Below are positions 1 to 9,678 of a DNA stretch of 64,000 bases, piece by piece. The position numbers and the translations under genes were made by a program. How positions within the stretch are numbered: position 1 is the stretch's first letter; every line of letters starts with the position of its first letter. The notes below the pieces were generated by a model. The model worked only from the letters and a program-made list of their open reading frames with translations. It did not search any database and was not told where the DNA came from. Location: positions 7,813 through 71,812 of the forward strand of contig NZ_LMLH01000002.1 of NCBI RefSeq assembly GCF_001421885.1, given 5' to 3'. The stretch comes from Pseudomonas sp. Leaf48 (GTDB lineage Bacteria; Pseudomonadota; Gammaproteobacteria; Pseudomonadales; Pseudomonadaceae).

Positions 1-256
1 TAACCCGAGTAATCACCTCGGTCAGTCCCCTCTCCCACAGCAGGAATGGAAAGGGAGCCGATCTCCATGCCATTCAAATCCGGAGTTCAATTCAATATCC
101 CAGGTCGATGTAACCCGAGTAATCACCTCGGTCAGTCCCCTCTCCCACAGCAGGAATGGAAAGGGAGCCGATCTCCACGCCATTCAAATCCGGAGTTCAA
201 TTCAATATCTCAGGTCGATGTAACCCGAGTAATCACCTCGGTCAGTCCCCTCTCCC
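1..256. repeat. 110-bp tandem direct repeat, about 2.3 copies
   Basis: The unit starts with TAACCCGAGTAATCACCTCG and recurs at 1, 111 and 221. The first two units are full length and differ at only a few bases; the third breaks off around 256 into a CTCTCCCCCTGGGAGAGG palindrome. More copies may lie before the window. No convincing gene is read through it. Confidence 0.9.
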
Positions 257-280
257 CCTGGGAGAGGGCTAGGGTGAGGG

Positions 281-961
281 CTACACCTGAAGGAACGCAG
301 CAACCCGCCCCGCCGCAGTCGCCAAATGCTGCTCATGACTAAACCCCGAAGCCTTCAACGGCTTCAAATCATGATCCCCCGCCACCAGCCACATCACCTC
401 GATACTCGGCGATAACGAATAACCCCCGACCGCCTCCCGATTGCCCAGCGCATCCCGTTCGCCCTGCACAATCAGGGTTCGTGTCTTCAGCCCCGGCAAA
501 TGCTCGACCCGTGGCTTCTCTGGTTTACCCACCGCATAAAACGGATACCCCAGGCACACCAGGGCATCAGCACCCAACTCATCCGCCAGCAAACTGGCCA
601 TCCGCCCGCCCATGGACTTGCCGCCAATGGCCAGACGCCCGGCGACATGACGTCGCACCTGGGCATACACCTCGCGCCAGCACTCCAGCAGTTTTGCTGC
701 CGGGTTCGGCGGGCGTTTACCGCCATCGACACGCCGCTGAGCCATGTAGGGAAACTCGAAGCGCAACACGTTGACGCCATGCGCGGCAAGGCGCGCAGCC
801 ATGTCGCTCATCCAGTCACTGTCCATCGGTGCGCCGGCGCCATGGGCGAGAATAAGCGTAGCCGAGGCCGGCGCTGCAGCGGCATTCCACAACCATCCAT
901 GATCCCGCACGCACTGCGCCCATTGATCCCCGTCAATACTGGCCTTGTGCTCTTTGTCCAT
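281..961 (-). CDS. alpha/beta hydrolase (TEX30/KANL3-like, dienelactone hydrolase type)
   Basis: A 226-residue cytoplasmic alpha/beta hydrolase; the substrate is unknown. The strand-1 motif LAHGAG lies near residues 38-43, the nucleophile elbow GGKSMGG puts the likely catalytic Ser at 116, and a C-terminal GDHDLKP segment fits the acid/His region. The start at 961 (MDKEH) is chosen because GAGG lies about 7 nt upstream; an in-frame ATG at 1030 would add 23 residues without a good ribosome site. The gene is divergent from the first cbb3 operon, and its first codons contain that operon's putative ANR box. Family placement is from fold motifs. Confidence 0.85.
   Translation of the reverse strand: MDKEHKASIDGDQWAQCVRDHGWLWNAAAAPASATLILAHGAGAPMDSDWMSDMAARLAAHGVNVLRFEFPYMAQRRVDGGKRPPNPAAKLLECWREVYAQVRRHVAGRLAIGGKSMGGRMASLLADELGADALVCLGYPFYAVGKPEKPRVEHLPGLKTRTLIVQGERDALGNREAVGGYSLSPSIEVMWLVAGDHDLKPLKASGFSHEQHLATAAGRVAAFLQV
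923..936 (+). promoter_or_regulatory. ANR (FNR-type) box for the first ccoNOQP operon
   Basis: TTGATCCCCGTCAA matches the TTGAT-N4-(A/G)TCAA consensus of ANR. It lies 120 bp upstream of ccoN and inside the 5' coding part of the divergent hydrolase gene. A class II promoter would then start near 971. In P. aeruginosa the equivalent (cco-2) operon is known to be ANR-activated; the site use here is inferred. Confidence 0.7.
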
Positions 962-1056
962 GCTTGCCTCGCTTTTAGTCTGCCTATAACTCCAGGCGAA
1001 GGGTGCACTGCATTGCGCGAGCGCGATCACTTCGGCTGAACCGTGGATGGGGAACC

Positions 1057-2481
1057 ATGAACACTTCTATCAGTACCGCCTACAACTACAAGGTGGTCCG
1101 CCAATTCGCCATTATGACGGTGGTGTGGGGCATCGTCGGCATGGGGCTCGGAGTTTTTCTCGCCGCCCAGTTGGTCTGGCCCGAACTCAACTTCAATCTG
1201 CCATGGACCAGCTTCGGCCGTTTACGCCCGCTGCACACCAACGCGGTGATCTTCGCGTTCGGCGGTTGCGCGCTGTTCGCCAGTTCATTCTATTCGGTAC
1301 AGCGCACATGCCAGGCGCAACTGTTCGCGCCAAAAATCGCTGCGTTCTGCTTCTGGGGCTGGCAGCTAGTCATCCTGTTGGCGGCGATCACCCTGCCGCT
1401 CGGTTACACCACGTCCAAGGAATACGCCGAGCTGGAATGGCCGATCGATATCCTCATCACCATTGTCTGGGTCGCCTACGCGATCGTGTTCTTCGGCACG
1501 ATCATGCAGCGCAAGACCAAACACATCTATGTGGGCAACTGGTTCTTCGGCGCGTTCATCGTCACCGTGGCAATCCTGCACATCGTCAACAATATTGAGT
1601 TGCCGGTGAGTTTCACCAAGTCTTACTCGGTATACGCCGGTGCCACCGACGCCATGGTGCAATGGTGGTACGGACACAACGCCGTGGGCTTTTTCCTCAC
1701 TGCCGGTTTCCTCGGGATGATGTATTACTTCGTGCCGAAACAGGCCGAACGCCCGGTGTATTCCTATCGCCTGTCGATCGTGCACTTCTGGGCACTGATC
1801 ACCCTGTACATCTGGGCAGGTCCCCACCACCTGCACTACACCGCGCTGCCGGACTGGGCGCAATCGCTGGGCATGGTGATGTCGCTGATCCTGCTGGCTC
1901 CAAGCTGGGGCGGCATGATCAACGGCATGATGACCCTGTCGGGTGCCTGGCATAAGTTGCGCAGCGACCCGATCCTGCGCTTCCTCGTGGTGTCCCTGGC
2001 GTTCTACGGCATGTCGACCTTCGAAGGTCCGATGATGGCGATCAAGACCGTCAACGCCCTCTCCCACTACACCGACTGGACCATTGGCCACGTACACGCC
2101 GGCGCCCTCGGCTGGGTAGCGATGATTTCCATCGGCGCGCTGTACCACATGATCCCGAAAGTCTTCGGCCGCACGCAGATGCACAGCACCGGCCTGATCA
2201 ACGCGCACTTCTGGCTCGCGACCATCGGCACCGTGCTGTACATCGCCTCGATGTGGGTCAACGGCATTGCCCAGGGCCTGATGTGGCGTGCGGTGAACGA
2301 GGACGGCACGCTGACCTACTCCTTCGTCGAAACCCTGGTGGCCAGCCACCCAGGCTTCGTCGTGCGGCTGGTGGGCGGCGCGATCTTCCTCAGCGGCATG
2401 TTCCTGATGGCCTACAACACCTGGCGCACCGTGCGGGCCTCCCAGCCTGCCGACGTCGCCGCTGCCGCGCAGATGGCCTGA
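1057..2481 (+). CDS. ccoN: cytochrome c oxidase cbb3-type subunit I (first operon, cco-2 equivalent)
   Basis: The catalytic 474-residue haem b/haem b3-CuB subunit in the inner membrane, reducing O2 to water and pumping protons. About twelve membrane helices are seen. Ligand histidines lie in RPLHTN (near 60), WWYGHNAVG (about 201), GPHHLHYT (about 254) and GHVHAG (about 345). The start at 1057 (MNTSIS) follows a GGGGAA site; the upstream ATG-like extension has no family support. It heads ccoN-O-Q-P and is close to the second ccoN at 4753. By synteny with P. aeruginosa PA1557-PA1555 it corresponds to the oxygen-regulated copy. Confidence 0.97.
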   Translation: MNTSISTAYNYKVVRQFAIMTVVWGIVGMGLGVFLAAQLVWPELNFNLPWTSFGRLRPLHTNAVIFAFGGCALFASSFYSVQRTCQAQLFAPKIAAFCFWGWQLVILLAAITLPLGYTTSKEYAELEWPIDILITIVWVAYAIVFFGTIMQRKTKHIYVGNWFFGAFIVTVAILHIVNNIELPVSFTKSYSVYAGATDAMVQWWYGHNAVGFFLTAGFLGMMYYFVPKQAERPVYSYRLSIVHFWALITLYIWAGPHHLHYTALPDWAQSLGMVMSLILLAPSWGGMINGMMTLSGAWHKLRSDPILRFLVVSLAFYGMSTFEGPMMAIKTVNALSHYTDWTIGHVHAGALGWVAMISIGALYHMIPKVFGRTQMHSTGLINAHFWLATIGTVLYIASMWVNGIAQGLMWRAVNEDGTLTYSFVETLVASHPGFVVRLVGGAIFLSGMFLMAYNTWRTVRASQPADVAAAAQMA

Positions 2482-2491
2482 GGAGTCCGCC

Positions 2492-3100
2492 ATGAAACAC
2501 GAAACAATCGAGAAAAACATCGGCCTGATGCTGCTGATGATGATCCTGGCCGTGAGCATCGGCGGCCTGACCCAGATCGTCCCGCTGTTCTTCCAGGACG
2601 TGACCAATAAACCGGTGGAAGGCATGAAGCCCTATACCGCGCTGCAACTGGAAGGGCGTGACATCTACATCCGCGAAGGCTGCGTCGGTTGCCACTCGCA
2701 GATGATCCGGCCGTTCCGCGCCGAGACCGAACGCTACGGGCATTACTCAGTGGCCGGTGAAAGCGTGTGGGATCACCCGTTCCTGTGGGGTTCCAAACGT
2801 ACCGGTCCGGACCTGGCCCGGGTCGGCGCTCGCTACTCGGATGACTGGCACCGTGCGCACTTGTACAACCCGCGCAACGTGGTGCCGGAATCGAAGATGC
2901 CGGCCTATCCGTGGCTGGTGGCCAATCCGGTCGACAGCAGTCAGACCGCAGCCAAGCTCAAAACCATGCGCACCCTCGGCGTGCCGTACACCGACGAGGA
3001 CATTGCCGGTGCGGCCGAGTCGCTCAAGGGCAAGTCGGAAATGGACGCGTTGGTCGCCTACCTGCAAGTGCTCGGCACTGCGATCAAGAGCAAGAGGTGA
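2492..3100 (+). CDS. ccoO: cbb3 oxidase monohaem subunit CcoO (first operon)
   Basis: A 202-residue membrane-anchored c-type cytochrome carrying electrons towards CcoN. An N-terminal helix (about residues 9-30) anchors it, and one haem-binding CVGCH motif lies near residue 66, followed by the conserved [10 protein letters not shown] segment. The gene starts 10 nt after the ccoN stop, with AGGAG upstream. It is very similar to the second copy at 6195, most of the differences being in the C-terminal third. Confidence 0.97.
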   Translation: MKHETIEKNIGLMLLMMILAVSIGGLTQIVPLFFQDVTNKPVEGMKPYTALQLEGRDIYIREGCVGCHSQMIRPFRAETERYGHYSVAGESVWDHPFLWGSKRTGPDLARVGARYSDDWHRAHLYNPRNVVPESKMPAYPWLVANPVDSSQTAAKLKTMRTLGVPYTDEDIAGAAESLKGKSEMDALVAYLQVLGTAIKSKR

Positions 3101-3103
3101 GCC

Positions 3104-3301
3104 ATGTTCTTTGAGTTAAGCATTGGAATGATCCGCGGCCTGGGTACGGTCGTGGTGTTCGTGGCCTTCGTCGGCCTGACGCTGTGGGTGTTCAACAGCA
3201 AGCGCAATCCGCAGTTCGCCGAAGCGCGCCTGCTGCCATTCGCCGATGAGCCACAACCCGACATCACCCACGATCGCGCAACAAGGAGTACCCGGCCATG
3301 A
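3104..3301 (+). CDS. ccoQ: cbb3 oxidase small subunit CcoQ (first operon)
   Basis: A 65-residue one-helix membrane protein that stabilises the cbb3 complex in related bacteria. The hydrophobic segment spans about residues 11-29, followed by a basic NSKRNPQF and an acidic tail ending in a phase overlap: its TGA (3299-3301) overlaps the ccoP ATG at 3298. It starts 3 nt after ccoO. The tail is slightly longer than that of the second copy (65 versus 61 residues). Confidence 0.93.
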   Translation: MFFELSIGMIRGLGTVVVFVAFVGLTLWVFNSKRNPQFAEARLLPFADEPQPDITHDRATRSTRP

Positions 3302-4254
3302 CCACCTTCTGGAGTATCTGGATCTGCGTACTGACCATCGGCAGCCTGATCGGCCTGACCTGGCTGTTGATCGCCACCCGCAAGAGCGAAACCAAGGGCA
3401 GCGTCGACCAGACCATGGGCCATAGCTTCGATGGCATCGAGGAGTACGACAACCCGTTGCCAAAATGGTGGTTCATGCTGTTCGTCGCCACCCTGGTGTT
3501 TGCCGTCGGCTACCTGATCCTCTATCCGGGACTGGGTAACTGGAAAGGCATCCTGCCCGGCTACGAAAACGGCTGGACCGGCGTGCATGAATGGGAAAAG
3601 GAGATGGACAAGGCTGACGCCAGGTTCGGACCGATCTTCGCCAAATTCGCCGCCATGCCCGTGGAAGAAGTAGCGAAGGACCCACAAGCACTGAAAATGG
3701 GCAGTCGCCTGTTTGCGTCCAACTGCTCGGTGTGCCACGGCTCCGATGCCAAGGGTGCCTTCGGCTTTCCCAACCTGGCGGACAGCGACTGGCGCTGGGG
3801 CGGCACCGCGGAAACTATCAAGACCACCATCATGGGTGGCCGGGTGGCGGCGATGCCGGCCTGGGGTGAAATCCTCGGCGAAGAGGGCGTGAAGAACGTC
3901 GCCGCCTATGTCCGTCATGATCTGGCCGGCCTGCCACTGCCGGCCGACAGCACAGCGGATCTGCAAGCCGGACAGCAGGCGTTCAACAGCACCTGCGTGG
4001 CTTGCCACGGGGCAAACGGCCAGGGCACCGAAGCCATGGGCGCACCAAACCTGACGCACCCGGCCGGGTTTATCTACGGTACGAGCCTGGCGCAGCTGCA
4101 ACAAACCATCCGCCATGGTCGCCAGGGCCATATGCCGGCGCAGAACGAATTGCTCGGCAACGATAAGGTGCAACTGCTTGCAGCCTACGTGTATAGCCTT
4201 TCGAGAAGTGATGAGCAGTTGAGCGAAAAGCTTCAAGCTACCAGCAGCAAGTAA
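3298..4254 (+). CDS. ccoP: cbb3 oxidase dihaem subunit CcoP (first operon)
   Basis: A 318-residue dihaem c-type cytochrome that accepts electrons from soluble cytochromes and passes them to CcoO/CcoN. The N-terminal FixP-type part has two hydrophobic segments. Haem motifs CSVCH (near 142) and CVACH (near 232) lie in the periplasmic domain. The gene overlaps ccoQ by 4 nt. Relative to the second CcoP it lacks a short insertion after the GNWKG..PGY segment. It ends the operon, and a hairpin follows. Confidence 0.96.
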   Translation: MTTFWSIWICVLTIGSLIGLTWLLIATRKSETKGSVDQTMGHSFDGIEEYDNPLPKWWFMLFVATLVFAVGYLILYPGLGNWKGILPGYENGWTGVHEWEKEMDKADARFGPIFAKFAAMPVEEVAKDPQALKMGSRLFASNCSVCHGSDAKGAFGFPNLADSDWRWGGTAETIKTTIMGGRVAAMPAWGEILGEEGVKNVAAYVRHDLAGLPLPADSTADLQAGQQAFNSTCVACHGANGQGTEAMGAPNLTHPAGFIYGTSLAQLQQTIRHGRQGHMPAQNELLGNDKVQLLAAYVYSLSRSDEQLSEKLQATSSK

Positions 4255-4266
4255 AGGCAAAGCAAA

Positions 4267-4308
4267 GCCGCAACTACGGGCTCTAACCTGGAGCTTGTAG
4301 CTTGCGGC
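4267..4308 (+). other. imperfect hairpin after first ccoP; rest of 4255-4752 gap holds no clear gene
   Basis: GCCGCAA at 4267 pairs with TTGCGGC ending at 4308, with CTAC/GTAG and GCTC/GAGC also complementary inside. There is no T tract, so termination is uncertain. Downstream, 4581-4609 carries an interrupted palindrome (GGACA..GCCC / GGGC..TGTCC). The remaining roughly 500 bp before ccoN looks like promoter and leader DNA. Confidence 0.45.
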
Positions 4309-4653
4309 TCGCCGTTACGGCAAAGCTGCTTCTTTTTGTCGCACCCTCCCAGCGTCTTCCTTTCGGTTCCCCGGATTCGGGTCTAAGCTTGCCCGATGCG
4401 GACCGGCAAGCAGCGGGTCCAGGTCGACCTTGACTGATGTGTTCGACGATTTCGTCCGAGGACAGGCCGCAAAGGCCGGTAAAACCGGCTGTCGCGCCAA
4501 TTGCCTTTGGTCGCTCGATCGTTGCGTTTGAACACACCCCGTTACATCCGACCTGAACCCCTCGCCTTTTGATTGCACCGGGACATTTTGCCCTTGGGCT
4601 ATTTTGTCCTTACGCGGCGCATGGAAAGGCCGCAGAATCAGCATTTGAAAGCA

Positions 4654-4667
4654 TTGACCAAGGTCAT
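4654..4667 (+). promoter_or_regulatory. weak ANR-like site upstream of second ccoN
   Basis: TTGACCAAGGTCAT fits TTGAC-N4-GTCAA except for the last base and is centred 92 bp upstream of ccoN. In P. aeruginosa the equivalent cco-1 operon is expressed more constitutively, in line with a weaker site. This is inference only. Confidence 0.35.
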
Positions 4668-4752
4668 GGCGCGTTGCAATGACCCCCTGCTTTCTCCATA
4701 CTTGCGGCCGATTTTTAATCCTAATAAAACACCCAAACCGTGGAACCTTAGA

Positions 4753-6195
4753 ATGAGCACAGCAATCAGTCCGACTGCTTATAACTATAAGGTAGTCCGC
4801 CAGTTCGCCATCATGACGGTGGTCTGGGGGATCCTTGGCATGGGGCTCGGTGTCTTCATCGCCTCGCAACTGGTCTGGCCGGAGTTGAACTTCGGTCTGC
4901 CATGGACGAGCTTTGGACGCCTGCGCCCGTTGCACACCAACCTGGTGATTTTCGCCTTCGGTGGATGTGCACTGTTTGCCACCTCTTATTACGTCGTCCA
5001 GCGAACCTGCCAGACGCGACTGATTTCCGACAGCCTCGCGGCCTTCACCTTCTGGGGATGGCAAGCGGTGATCGTCGGTGCCGGCATTACCTTGCCTTTG
5101 GGTTTGACCACCAGCAAGGAATACGCCGAACTGGAATGGCCCCTGGCTATTCTGCTGGCCATTGTCTGGGTCACCTACGCTGTGGTGTTCTTCGGCACCA
5201 TCGTCAAGCGCAAGACCAAGCACATCTATGTCGGTAACTGGTTCTACGGTGCCTTCATCCTGGTGACGGCGATGCTGCACATCGTCAACCACATGTCGCT
5301 GCCGGTCAGCCTGTTCAAGTCCTACTCGGCCTACGCCGGTGCGACTGACGCGATGATCCAGTGGTGGTACGGCCACAACGCCGTGGGCTTCTTCCTGACC
5401 ACCGGCTTCCTGGGGATGATGTACTACTTCGTGCCGAAACAGGCCGAGCGTCCGATCTACTCCTATCGCCTGTCGATCGTGCACTTCTGGGCACTGATCA
5501 CCCTGTACATCTGGGCCGGTCCCCACCACTTGCACTACACCGCTTTGCCGGACTGGGCTCAGTCCCTGGGCATGGCAATGTCGATCATCCTGCTGGCGCC
5601 AAGCTGGGGCGGCATGATCAACGGCATGATGACCCTGTCGGGTGCCTGGCATAAGCTGCGCACCGACCCGATCCTGCGCTTCCTGGTGGTGTCCCTGGCG
5701 TTCTACGGCATGTCGACCTTCGAAGGTCCGATGATGGCGATCAAGACCGTGAACTCCCTGTCGCACTACACCGACTGGACCATCGGCCATGTACACGCCG
5801 GTGCCTTGGGCTGGGTGGCAATGATCTCGATCGGCGCGGTCTACCACATGATCCCGAAACTGTTCGGTCGTGCGCAGATGCACAGCACTGGCCTGATCAA
5901 CACCCACTTCTGGCTCGCGACCATCGGTACCGTGCTCTACATCGCTTCGATGTGGGTCAACGGCATCACCCAGGGCCTGATGTGGCGTGCAATCAACGAT
6001 GACGGCACCCTCACCTACTCGTTCGTCGAAGCGCTGCAAGCCAGCCACCCGGGCTTCATCGTCCGCGCCCTGGGCGGTGCGTTCTTTGCTGCCGGCATGC
6101 TGTTCATGGCTTACAACGTATTCCGTACCGTACGTGCCTCGAACCCGGCAGAAGCCGAAGCCGCCGAACAGATTGCCGTAGTTGGAGCTCACTGA
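4753..6195 (+). CDS. ccoN: cytochrome c oxidase cbb3-type subunit I (second operon, cco-1 equivalent)
   Basis: A 480-residue cbb3 catalytic subunit, nearly the same through the core as the copy at 1057 and sharing the [23 protein letters not shown] and GHVHAG histidine motifs. The start at 4753 (MSTAIS) is set by alignment to that copy; upstream in-frame ATGs at 4573 and 4621 lie in leader DNA. Differences cluster in the N-terminal helix loops and the C-terminal tail ([10 protein letters not shown]). Its stop overlaps the ccoO start (TGATG). The equivalent P. aeruginosa operon is the main cbb3 oxidase under aerobic growth. Confidence 0.97.
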   Translation: MSTAISPTAYNYKVVRQFAIMTVVWGILGMGLGVFIASQLVWPELNFGLPWTSFGRLRPLHTNLVIFAFGGCALFATSYYVVQRTCQTRLISDSLAAFTFWGWQAVIVGAGITLPLGLTTSKEYAELEWPLAILLAIVWVTYAVVFFGTIVKRKTKHIYVGNWFYGAFILVTAMLHIVNHMSLPVSLFKSYSAYAGATDAMIQWWYGHNAVGFFLTTGFLGMMYYFVPKQAERPIYSYRLSIVHFWALITLYIWAGPHHLHYTALPDWAQSLGMAMSIILLAPSWGGMINGMMTLSGAWHKLRTDPILRFLVVSLAFYGMSTFEGPMMAIKTVNSLSHYTDWTIGHVHAGALGWVAMISIGAVYHMIPKLFGRAQMHSTGLINTHFWLATIGTVLYIASMWVNGITQGLMWRAINDDGTLTYSFVEALQASHPGFIVRALGGAFFAAGMLFMAYNVFRTVRASNPAEAEAAEQIAVVGAH

Positions 6196-6803
6196 TGAAG
6201 CATGAAGCAGTCGAGAAGAACATTGGCCTGCTGGCCTTCTTCATGGTCATCGCCGTCAGCATCGGCGGCCTGACCCAGATCGTTCCGCTGTTTTTCCAGG
6301 ATGTCACCAACAAGCCGGTCGAGGGCATGAAGCCCCGCTCCGCCCTTGAACTGGAAGGCCGGGACGTTTACATCGCTAACGGTTGTGTCGGCTGCCACTC
6401 GCAGATGATCCGTCCGTTCCGTGCTGAAACCGAACGCTATGGCCACTACTCCGTTGCCGGTGAAAGCGTCTGGGACCACCCGTTCCTGTGGGGCTCCAAA
6501 CGTACCGGTCCAGACCTGGCCCGTGTCGGCGGTCGTTACTCCGATGACTGGCAGCGTGCGCACTTGTACAACCCGCGCAACGTCGTGCCTGAGTCGAAAA
6601 TGCCGGCCTACCCGTTCCTCGTGGAAAACAAGCTCGACGGCAAGGACACCGCGAAGAAAATGGAAGTCTTGCGCACGCTCGGCGTCCCTTACACCGACGA
6701 AGACATCGCCGGTGCAAAAGACGCCGTGAAGGGCAAAACCGAAATGGACGCGCTGGTGGCCTATCTGCAAGGCCTGGGCACCATCATCAAAAGCAAACGG
6801 TGA
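6195..6803 (+). CDS. ccoO: cbb3 oxidase monohaem subunit CcoO (second operon)
   Basis: A 202-residue membrane-anchored cytochrome c, collinear with the copy at 2492. It has an N-terminal membrane helix and one CVGCH motif near residue 66. The ATG shares bases with the ccoN TGA, so translation is probably coupled. Most differences from the first copy lie between residues 140 and 200 (for example [13 protein letters not shown]). Confidence 0.97.
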   Translation: MKHEAVEKNIGLLAFFMVIAVSIGGLTQIVPLFFQDVTNKPVEGMKPRSALELEGRDVYIANGCVGCHSQMIRPFRAETERYGHYSVAGESVWDHPFLWGSKRTGPDLARVGGRYSDDWQRAHLYNPRNVVPESKMPAYPFLVENKLDGKDTAKKMEVLRTLGVPYTDEDIAGAKDAVKGKTEMDALVAYLQGLGTIIKSKR

Positions 6804-6808
6804 TCTAA

Positions 6809-6994
6809 ATGGATATCGGGATGATTCGTGGCCTGGGCACCGTTGTTGTAATGGTGGCCTTCATTGGACTGGCACTGTGGGTGTTCAGCCCCAAGCGCAA
6901 GTCGGAGTTTGAAGACGCGACCTTGCTGCCTTTCGCGGATGATCCCGAAGCCATCAAGCACGTCGAGCAAGCTTCTAGGAGTAACAAAGAATGA
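6809..6994 (+). CDS. ccoQ: cbb3 oxidase small subunit CcoQ (second operon)
   Basis: A 61-residue single-helix protein starting [11 protein letters not shown], with a hydrophobic stretch at about residues 7-26 and a charged tail. It begins 5 nt after ccoO and overlaps ccoP by 4 nt (ATGA). Its likely role is stabilising the CcoP/CcoNO interaction, as known for this family. Confidence 0.92.
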   Translation: MDIGMIRGLGTVVVMVAFIGLALWVFSPKRKSEFEDATLLPFADDPEAIKHVEQASRSNKE

Positions 6995-7974
6995 CTACAT
7001 TCTGGAGTCTGTACGTCACAGTCCTCAGTCTCGGTACGATCTTCGCCCTGACCTGGCTGTTGCTGTCGACCCGCAAGGGCCAGCGCAACGAGCAGACGGA
7101 CGAGACGGTTGGGCACTCCTTCGACGGGATCGAGGAGTACGACAACCCGCTGCCGAAATGGTGGTTCATGCTGTTCGTGGGCACCATCATTTTCGCCCTG
7201 GGCTACCTGGCGCTGTACCCGGGCCTGGGCAACTGGAAAGGCCTGCTGCCAGGTTACAACTACCTGGATAACGAAAAGCAGACCGCGTTCGCCAACGGCC
7301 AGACCGGCTGGACCGGCGTTCACGAGTGGGAAAAGGAAATGGCCAAATCGGACGCCAAGTTCGGTCCTATCTTCGCCAAGTTCGCTTCCATGCCGATCGA
7401 AGAAGTCGCCAAGGACCCCCAAGCCCTGAAGATGGGTGGCCGCCTGTTCGCCTCCAACTGCTCGGTTTGCCACGGCTCCGACGCCAAGGGCGCTTACGGC
7501 TTCCCTAACCTGACCGACGCCGACTGGCGCTGGGGTGGCGAACCGGAAGTCATCAAGACCAGCATCATGGGCGGCCGTCATGCCGTCATGCCGGCGTGGG
7601 CTGAAGTGATCGGCGAGCAAGGCGTTGCCGACGTCGCGGCTTTTGTCGTGACCAACCTCGATGGCCGCAAGCTGCCGGAAGACGCCAAGGCTGATCCGGT
7701 TGCCGGACAGAAACTGTTCGCCGCCAACTGCGTGGCTTGCCACGGTCCGCAAGGCAAAGGCACCCCAGCGATGGGCGCGCCTGACCTGACCCACCCGGGT
7801 GCGTTCATCTATGGCTCGAGCTTCGCGCAACTGCAACAGACCATCCGTTACGGCCGTCAGGGCCAGATGCCTGCGCAAGAGCAAATGCAAGGTAACGACA
7901 AGGTTCACCTGCTGGCCGCTTACGTCTACAGCTTGTCTCATGGTGAGAAGGCTCCGGCGGAAGATGCCCAGTAA
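6991..7974 (+). CDS. ccoP: cbb3 oxidase dihaem subunit CcoP (second operon)
   Basis: A 327-residue dihaem cytochrome c with CSVCH near 156 and CVACH near 246, and N-terminal hydrophobic segments. Compared with the first CcoP it carries an extra stretch after the PGY turn ([14 protein letters not shown]). It ends the operon, and a strong terminator follows within 25 bp, so the accessory genes (ccoG onwards) must have their own promoter. Confidence 0.96.
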   Translation: MTTFWSLYVTVLSLGTIFALTWLLLSTRKGQRNEQTDETVGHSFDGIEEYDNPLPKWWFMLFVGTIIFALGYLALYPGLGNWKGLLPGYNYLDNEKQTAFANGQTGWTGVHEWEKEMAKSDAKFGPIFAKFASMPIEEVAKDPQALKMGGRLFASNCSVCHGSDAKGAYGFPNLTDADWRWGGEPEVIKTSIMGGRHAVMPAWAEVIGEQGVADVAAFVVTNLDGRKLPEDAKADPVAGQKLFAANCVACHGPQGKGTPAMGAPDLTHPGAFIYGSSFAQLQQTIRYGRQGQMPAQEQMQGNDKVHLLAAYVYSLSHGEKAPAEDAQ

Positions 7975-7993
7975 GGCAAACGCTTGAAGCAAT

Positions 7994-8033
7994 AAAAAAC
8001 GGCCCCGTCAGTCACTGACGGGGCCGTTTTTTT
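7994..8033 (+). terminator. intrinsic terminator after second ccoP
   Basis: GGCCCCGTCA (8001-8010) pairs with TGACGGGGCC (8016-8025), extended by AC/GT. A run of A precedes and a run of seven T follows, so it can act on both strands: for ccoP (+) and for the convergent phosphoesterase gene (-). Confidence 0.92.
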
Positions 8034-8048
8034 GTGCAGCAAACAACG

Positions 8049-9062
8049 CTAATACTGAACCTCGACGACCGCCTCAAGCTGGCGACCCGGCCAGTAATTG
8101 CCCTCGACACGATTGACCGTCAGTGCTTGCCTGTCCGCGGAAATGGATGCGATCAGATATGTCTGCCGGATTGCCGAACCGCTGAGAAACACCGGCACAT
8201 TGCCGAACCGGTCGGACGCATTCCAGTACCGTCCCGAGTGCCAGTGGTAGTGTCCGGCAAACACCGCTGTCACCTTGTAAGCCTGGATCATGGTTCTGAA
8301 CCGTTCGATCTGCTGCTCACTGCCCATCCAGCCCCGCACCTTGTGCATATTCAGAATGATGATCCGGCCTTGTTGCCGGGCTTTTCGCAGGTCCCTTTCC
8401 AGCCAGTCAAGCGCGTCTGTGATCCGCACTTCCAACGGACTGATCAAAGGTGTCCCGGAAAAAAACGTCACGCTGTAAGTCGGCTCATTATTCAACTGCA
8501 CCAGATGCACGTCACCTATGGTCCTGGAGTACGCCAGACTGCCGTAATAAACATCGGTACGACCTGACACACGCACACCAAAGTCCATGCTGTCTACTTT
8601 GCCCCAGTACCGCCCTTTGAAATGCTCGATACTGGTTGCGGCGCAACTATTCAAAAAGCAATTAGCCAAATTCTTTTCATAGTCGCGCTTACCCAACCCA
8701 TAGTCATAAACGCCCTCCAGTTTCTCCTGCAGAATCGGCATTACCACCGAACGCTGCCAGCCACGACCGTACATTGTAAGGTCGCCATTGATCATGACTG
8801 GCACTTGGTCAGGGCCACCAGAATTCCTCCTGAAGTCGGCGATATCCGAATACTGGGCTTCGATCAGAAACTTTGAGCGCTTTTCTCTCTCCGAGTCGGA
8901 TTCGACCCGCCCGCTCTCAGTGGCCTCGGTCCGAGGGTATTGCGGGTTGGAGGAAAAGACCATGTGCAGTGGGGAATCATTCTTTTGCGCAGAGTGCGAC
9001 AGGAACGGCACGATCCAGAGCAGCACCCCCAGCAGCAGGCTGGTTTTTTTATTTGACCACAT
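8049..9062 (-). CDS. secreted calcineurin-like metallophosphoesterase family protein with altered active-site motifs
   Basis: A 337-residue protein with a signal peptide (MWSNKK then a hydrophobic core, cleavage near SHSA). The metallophosphoesterase motif order is seen: SSNPQYP, INGDLT, GLGKRDYEKN, NMHKV and GHYHWHSG. In active members the first is normally a D-x-H/Q box and the third GNH(D/E); here the Asp is Asn and the Asn-His pair is Lys-Arg, so catalysis may be lost or changed. It sits between ccoP and ccoG, an unusual place, and its 5' flank is AT-rich, suggesting insertion. The substrate is unknown. Family call is from motif order; loss of activity is inference. Confidence 0.75.
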   Translation of the reverse strand: MWSNKKTSLLLGVLLWIVPFLSHSAQKNDSPLHMVFSSNPQYPRTEATESGRVESDSEREKRSKFLIEAQYSDIADFRRNSGGPDQVPVMINGDLTMYGRGWQRSVVMPILQEKLEGVYDYGLGKRDYEKNLANCFLNSCAATSIEHFKGRYWGKVDSMDFGVRVSGRTDVYYGSLAYSRTIGDVHLVQLNNEPTYSVTFFSGTPLISPLEVRITDALDWLERDLRKARQQGRIIILNMHKVRGWMGSEQQIERFRTMIQAYKVTAVFAGHYHWHSGRYWNASDRFGNVPVFLSGSAIRQTYLIASISADRQALTVNRVEGNYWPGRQLEAVVEVQY

Positions 9063-9359
9063 AGAAATCCATTTCCATTCAAACCAGCAAATAACTACCC
9101 ATTACGGTGCCAGACCATCTGGAATAACGTGCACTCAGGGTAATAAAACTAACGCAAAAACCCAGCAGCGACCAACCCATCGACGCCCAAAATAATAAGC
9201 ACAAATTACGATATGAACGGCCTATTACAACTTACAAATTGAAATCAATCCTTATTCGACGAAATCAACAGTAGAAGCTAACTTAAAAGATGGGTCACTG
9301 AAAAATCCATACCAAATTTACGACCCAAAACTCATTCAACTGAACAAGGAAGTTTGACC

Positions 9360-9566
9360 ATGTCCGAGCAAAACATTACCGATATCGAATCCGATCATAT
9401 CGAACAGCAAACTGAAACCGAAAACCCACCTTGCGCGCAAGCTGACAAATCCACGACTCCAACGCGCAAACCCAGGTCCATTATCGACAGGGCTAACAGC
9501 GCTCCCAGCCAGGGCGGGAACCACACAGGTGGAATAGACTCCCTGGGCGGCGGTCGCCTGCCTTGA
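9360..9566 (+). CDS. small acidic-to-basic peptide with Gly-rich C terminus, unknown function
   Basis: A 68-residue open frame starting MSEQNITDIE after an AAGGAAG ribosome site. An acidic, Gln-rich N-terminal half is followed by a basic KPRSIIDRAN segment and a Gly-rich end (GGNHTGG, LGGGRLP). No membrane segment or signal is seen. The acidic first half plus Gly-rich tail resembles the leader/core layout of some modified peptides, but no maturation enzyme is adjacent. It lies in an AT-rich pocket beside the divergent phosphoesterase gene, and a perfect hairpin follows. It may be a real small gene; function unknown. Confidence 0.5.
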   Translation: MSEQNITDIESDHIEQQTETENPPCAQADKSTTPTRKPRSIIDRANSAPSQGGNHTGGIDSLGGGRLP

Positions 9567-9602
9567 GCATCTCCAACCCTGGAGATTGAGTCGCGCGCAT
9601 CC

Positions 9603-9630
9603 GGATTGCAGTACCCACGTACTGCAATCC
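9603..9630 (+). terminator. perfect 12-bp hairpin after the small peptide gene
   Basis: GGATTGCAGTAC at 9603-9614 is the exact reverse complement of GTACTGCAATCC at 9619-9630 around a CCAC loop. No T tract follows, so it may stabilise RNA or be a REP-like element rather than a classical terminator. Confidence 0.5.
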
Positions 9631-9678
9631 CTGGCAAGGCCAGGCCATTTGGGCGCAAGATCAATCGTCTATAGTCAA

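Noticed and set aside
46..342. 98-residue frame across the 110-bp repeats
   Set aside because: Built from repeated non-coding units; runs into the palindromic G/C tract and has no family support.
4315..6192. Long minus-strand open frame of 625 residues opposite the second ccoN
   Set aside because: It mirrors the coding strand of ccoN, has His/Asp/Gly-rich composition typical of antisense frames, no ribosome site and no family motif.
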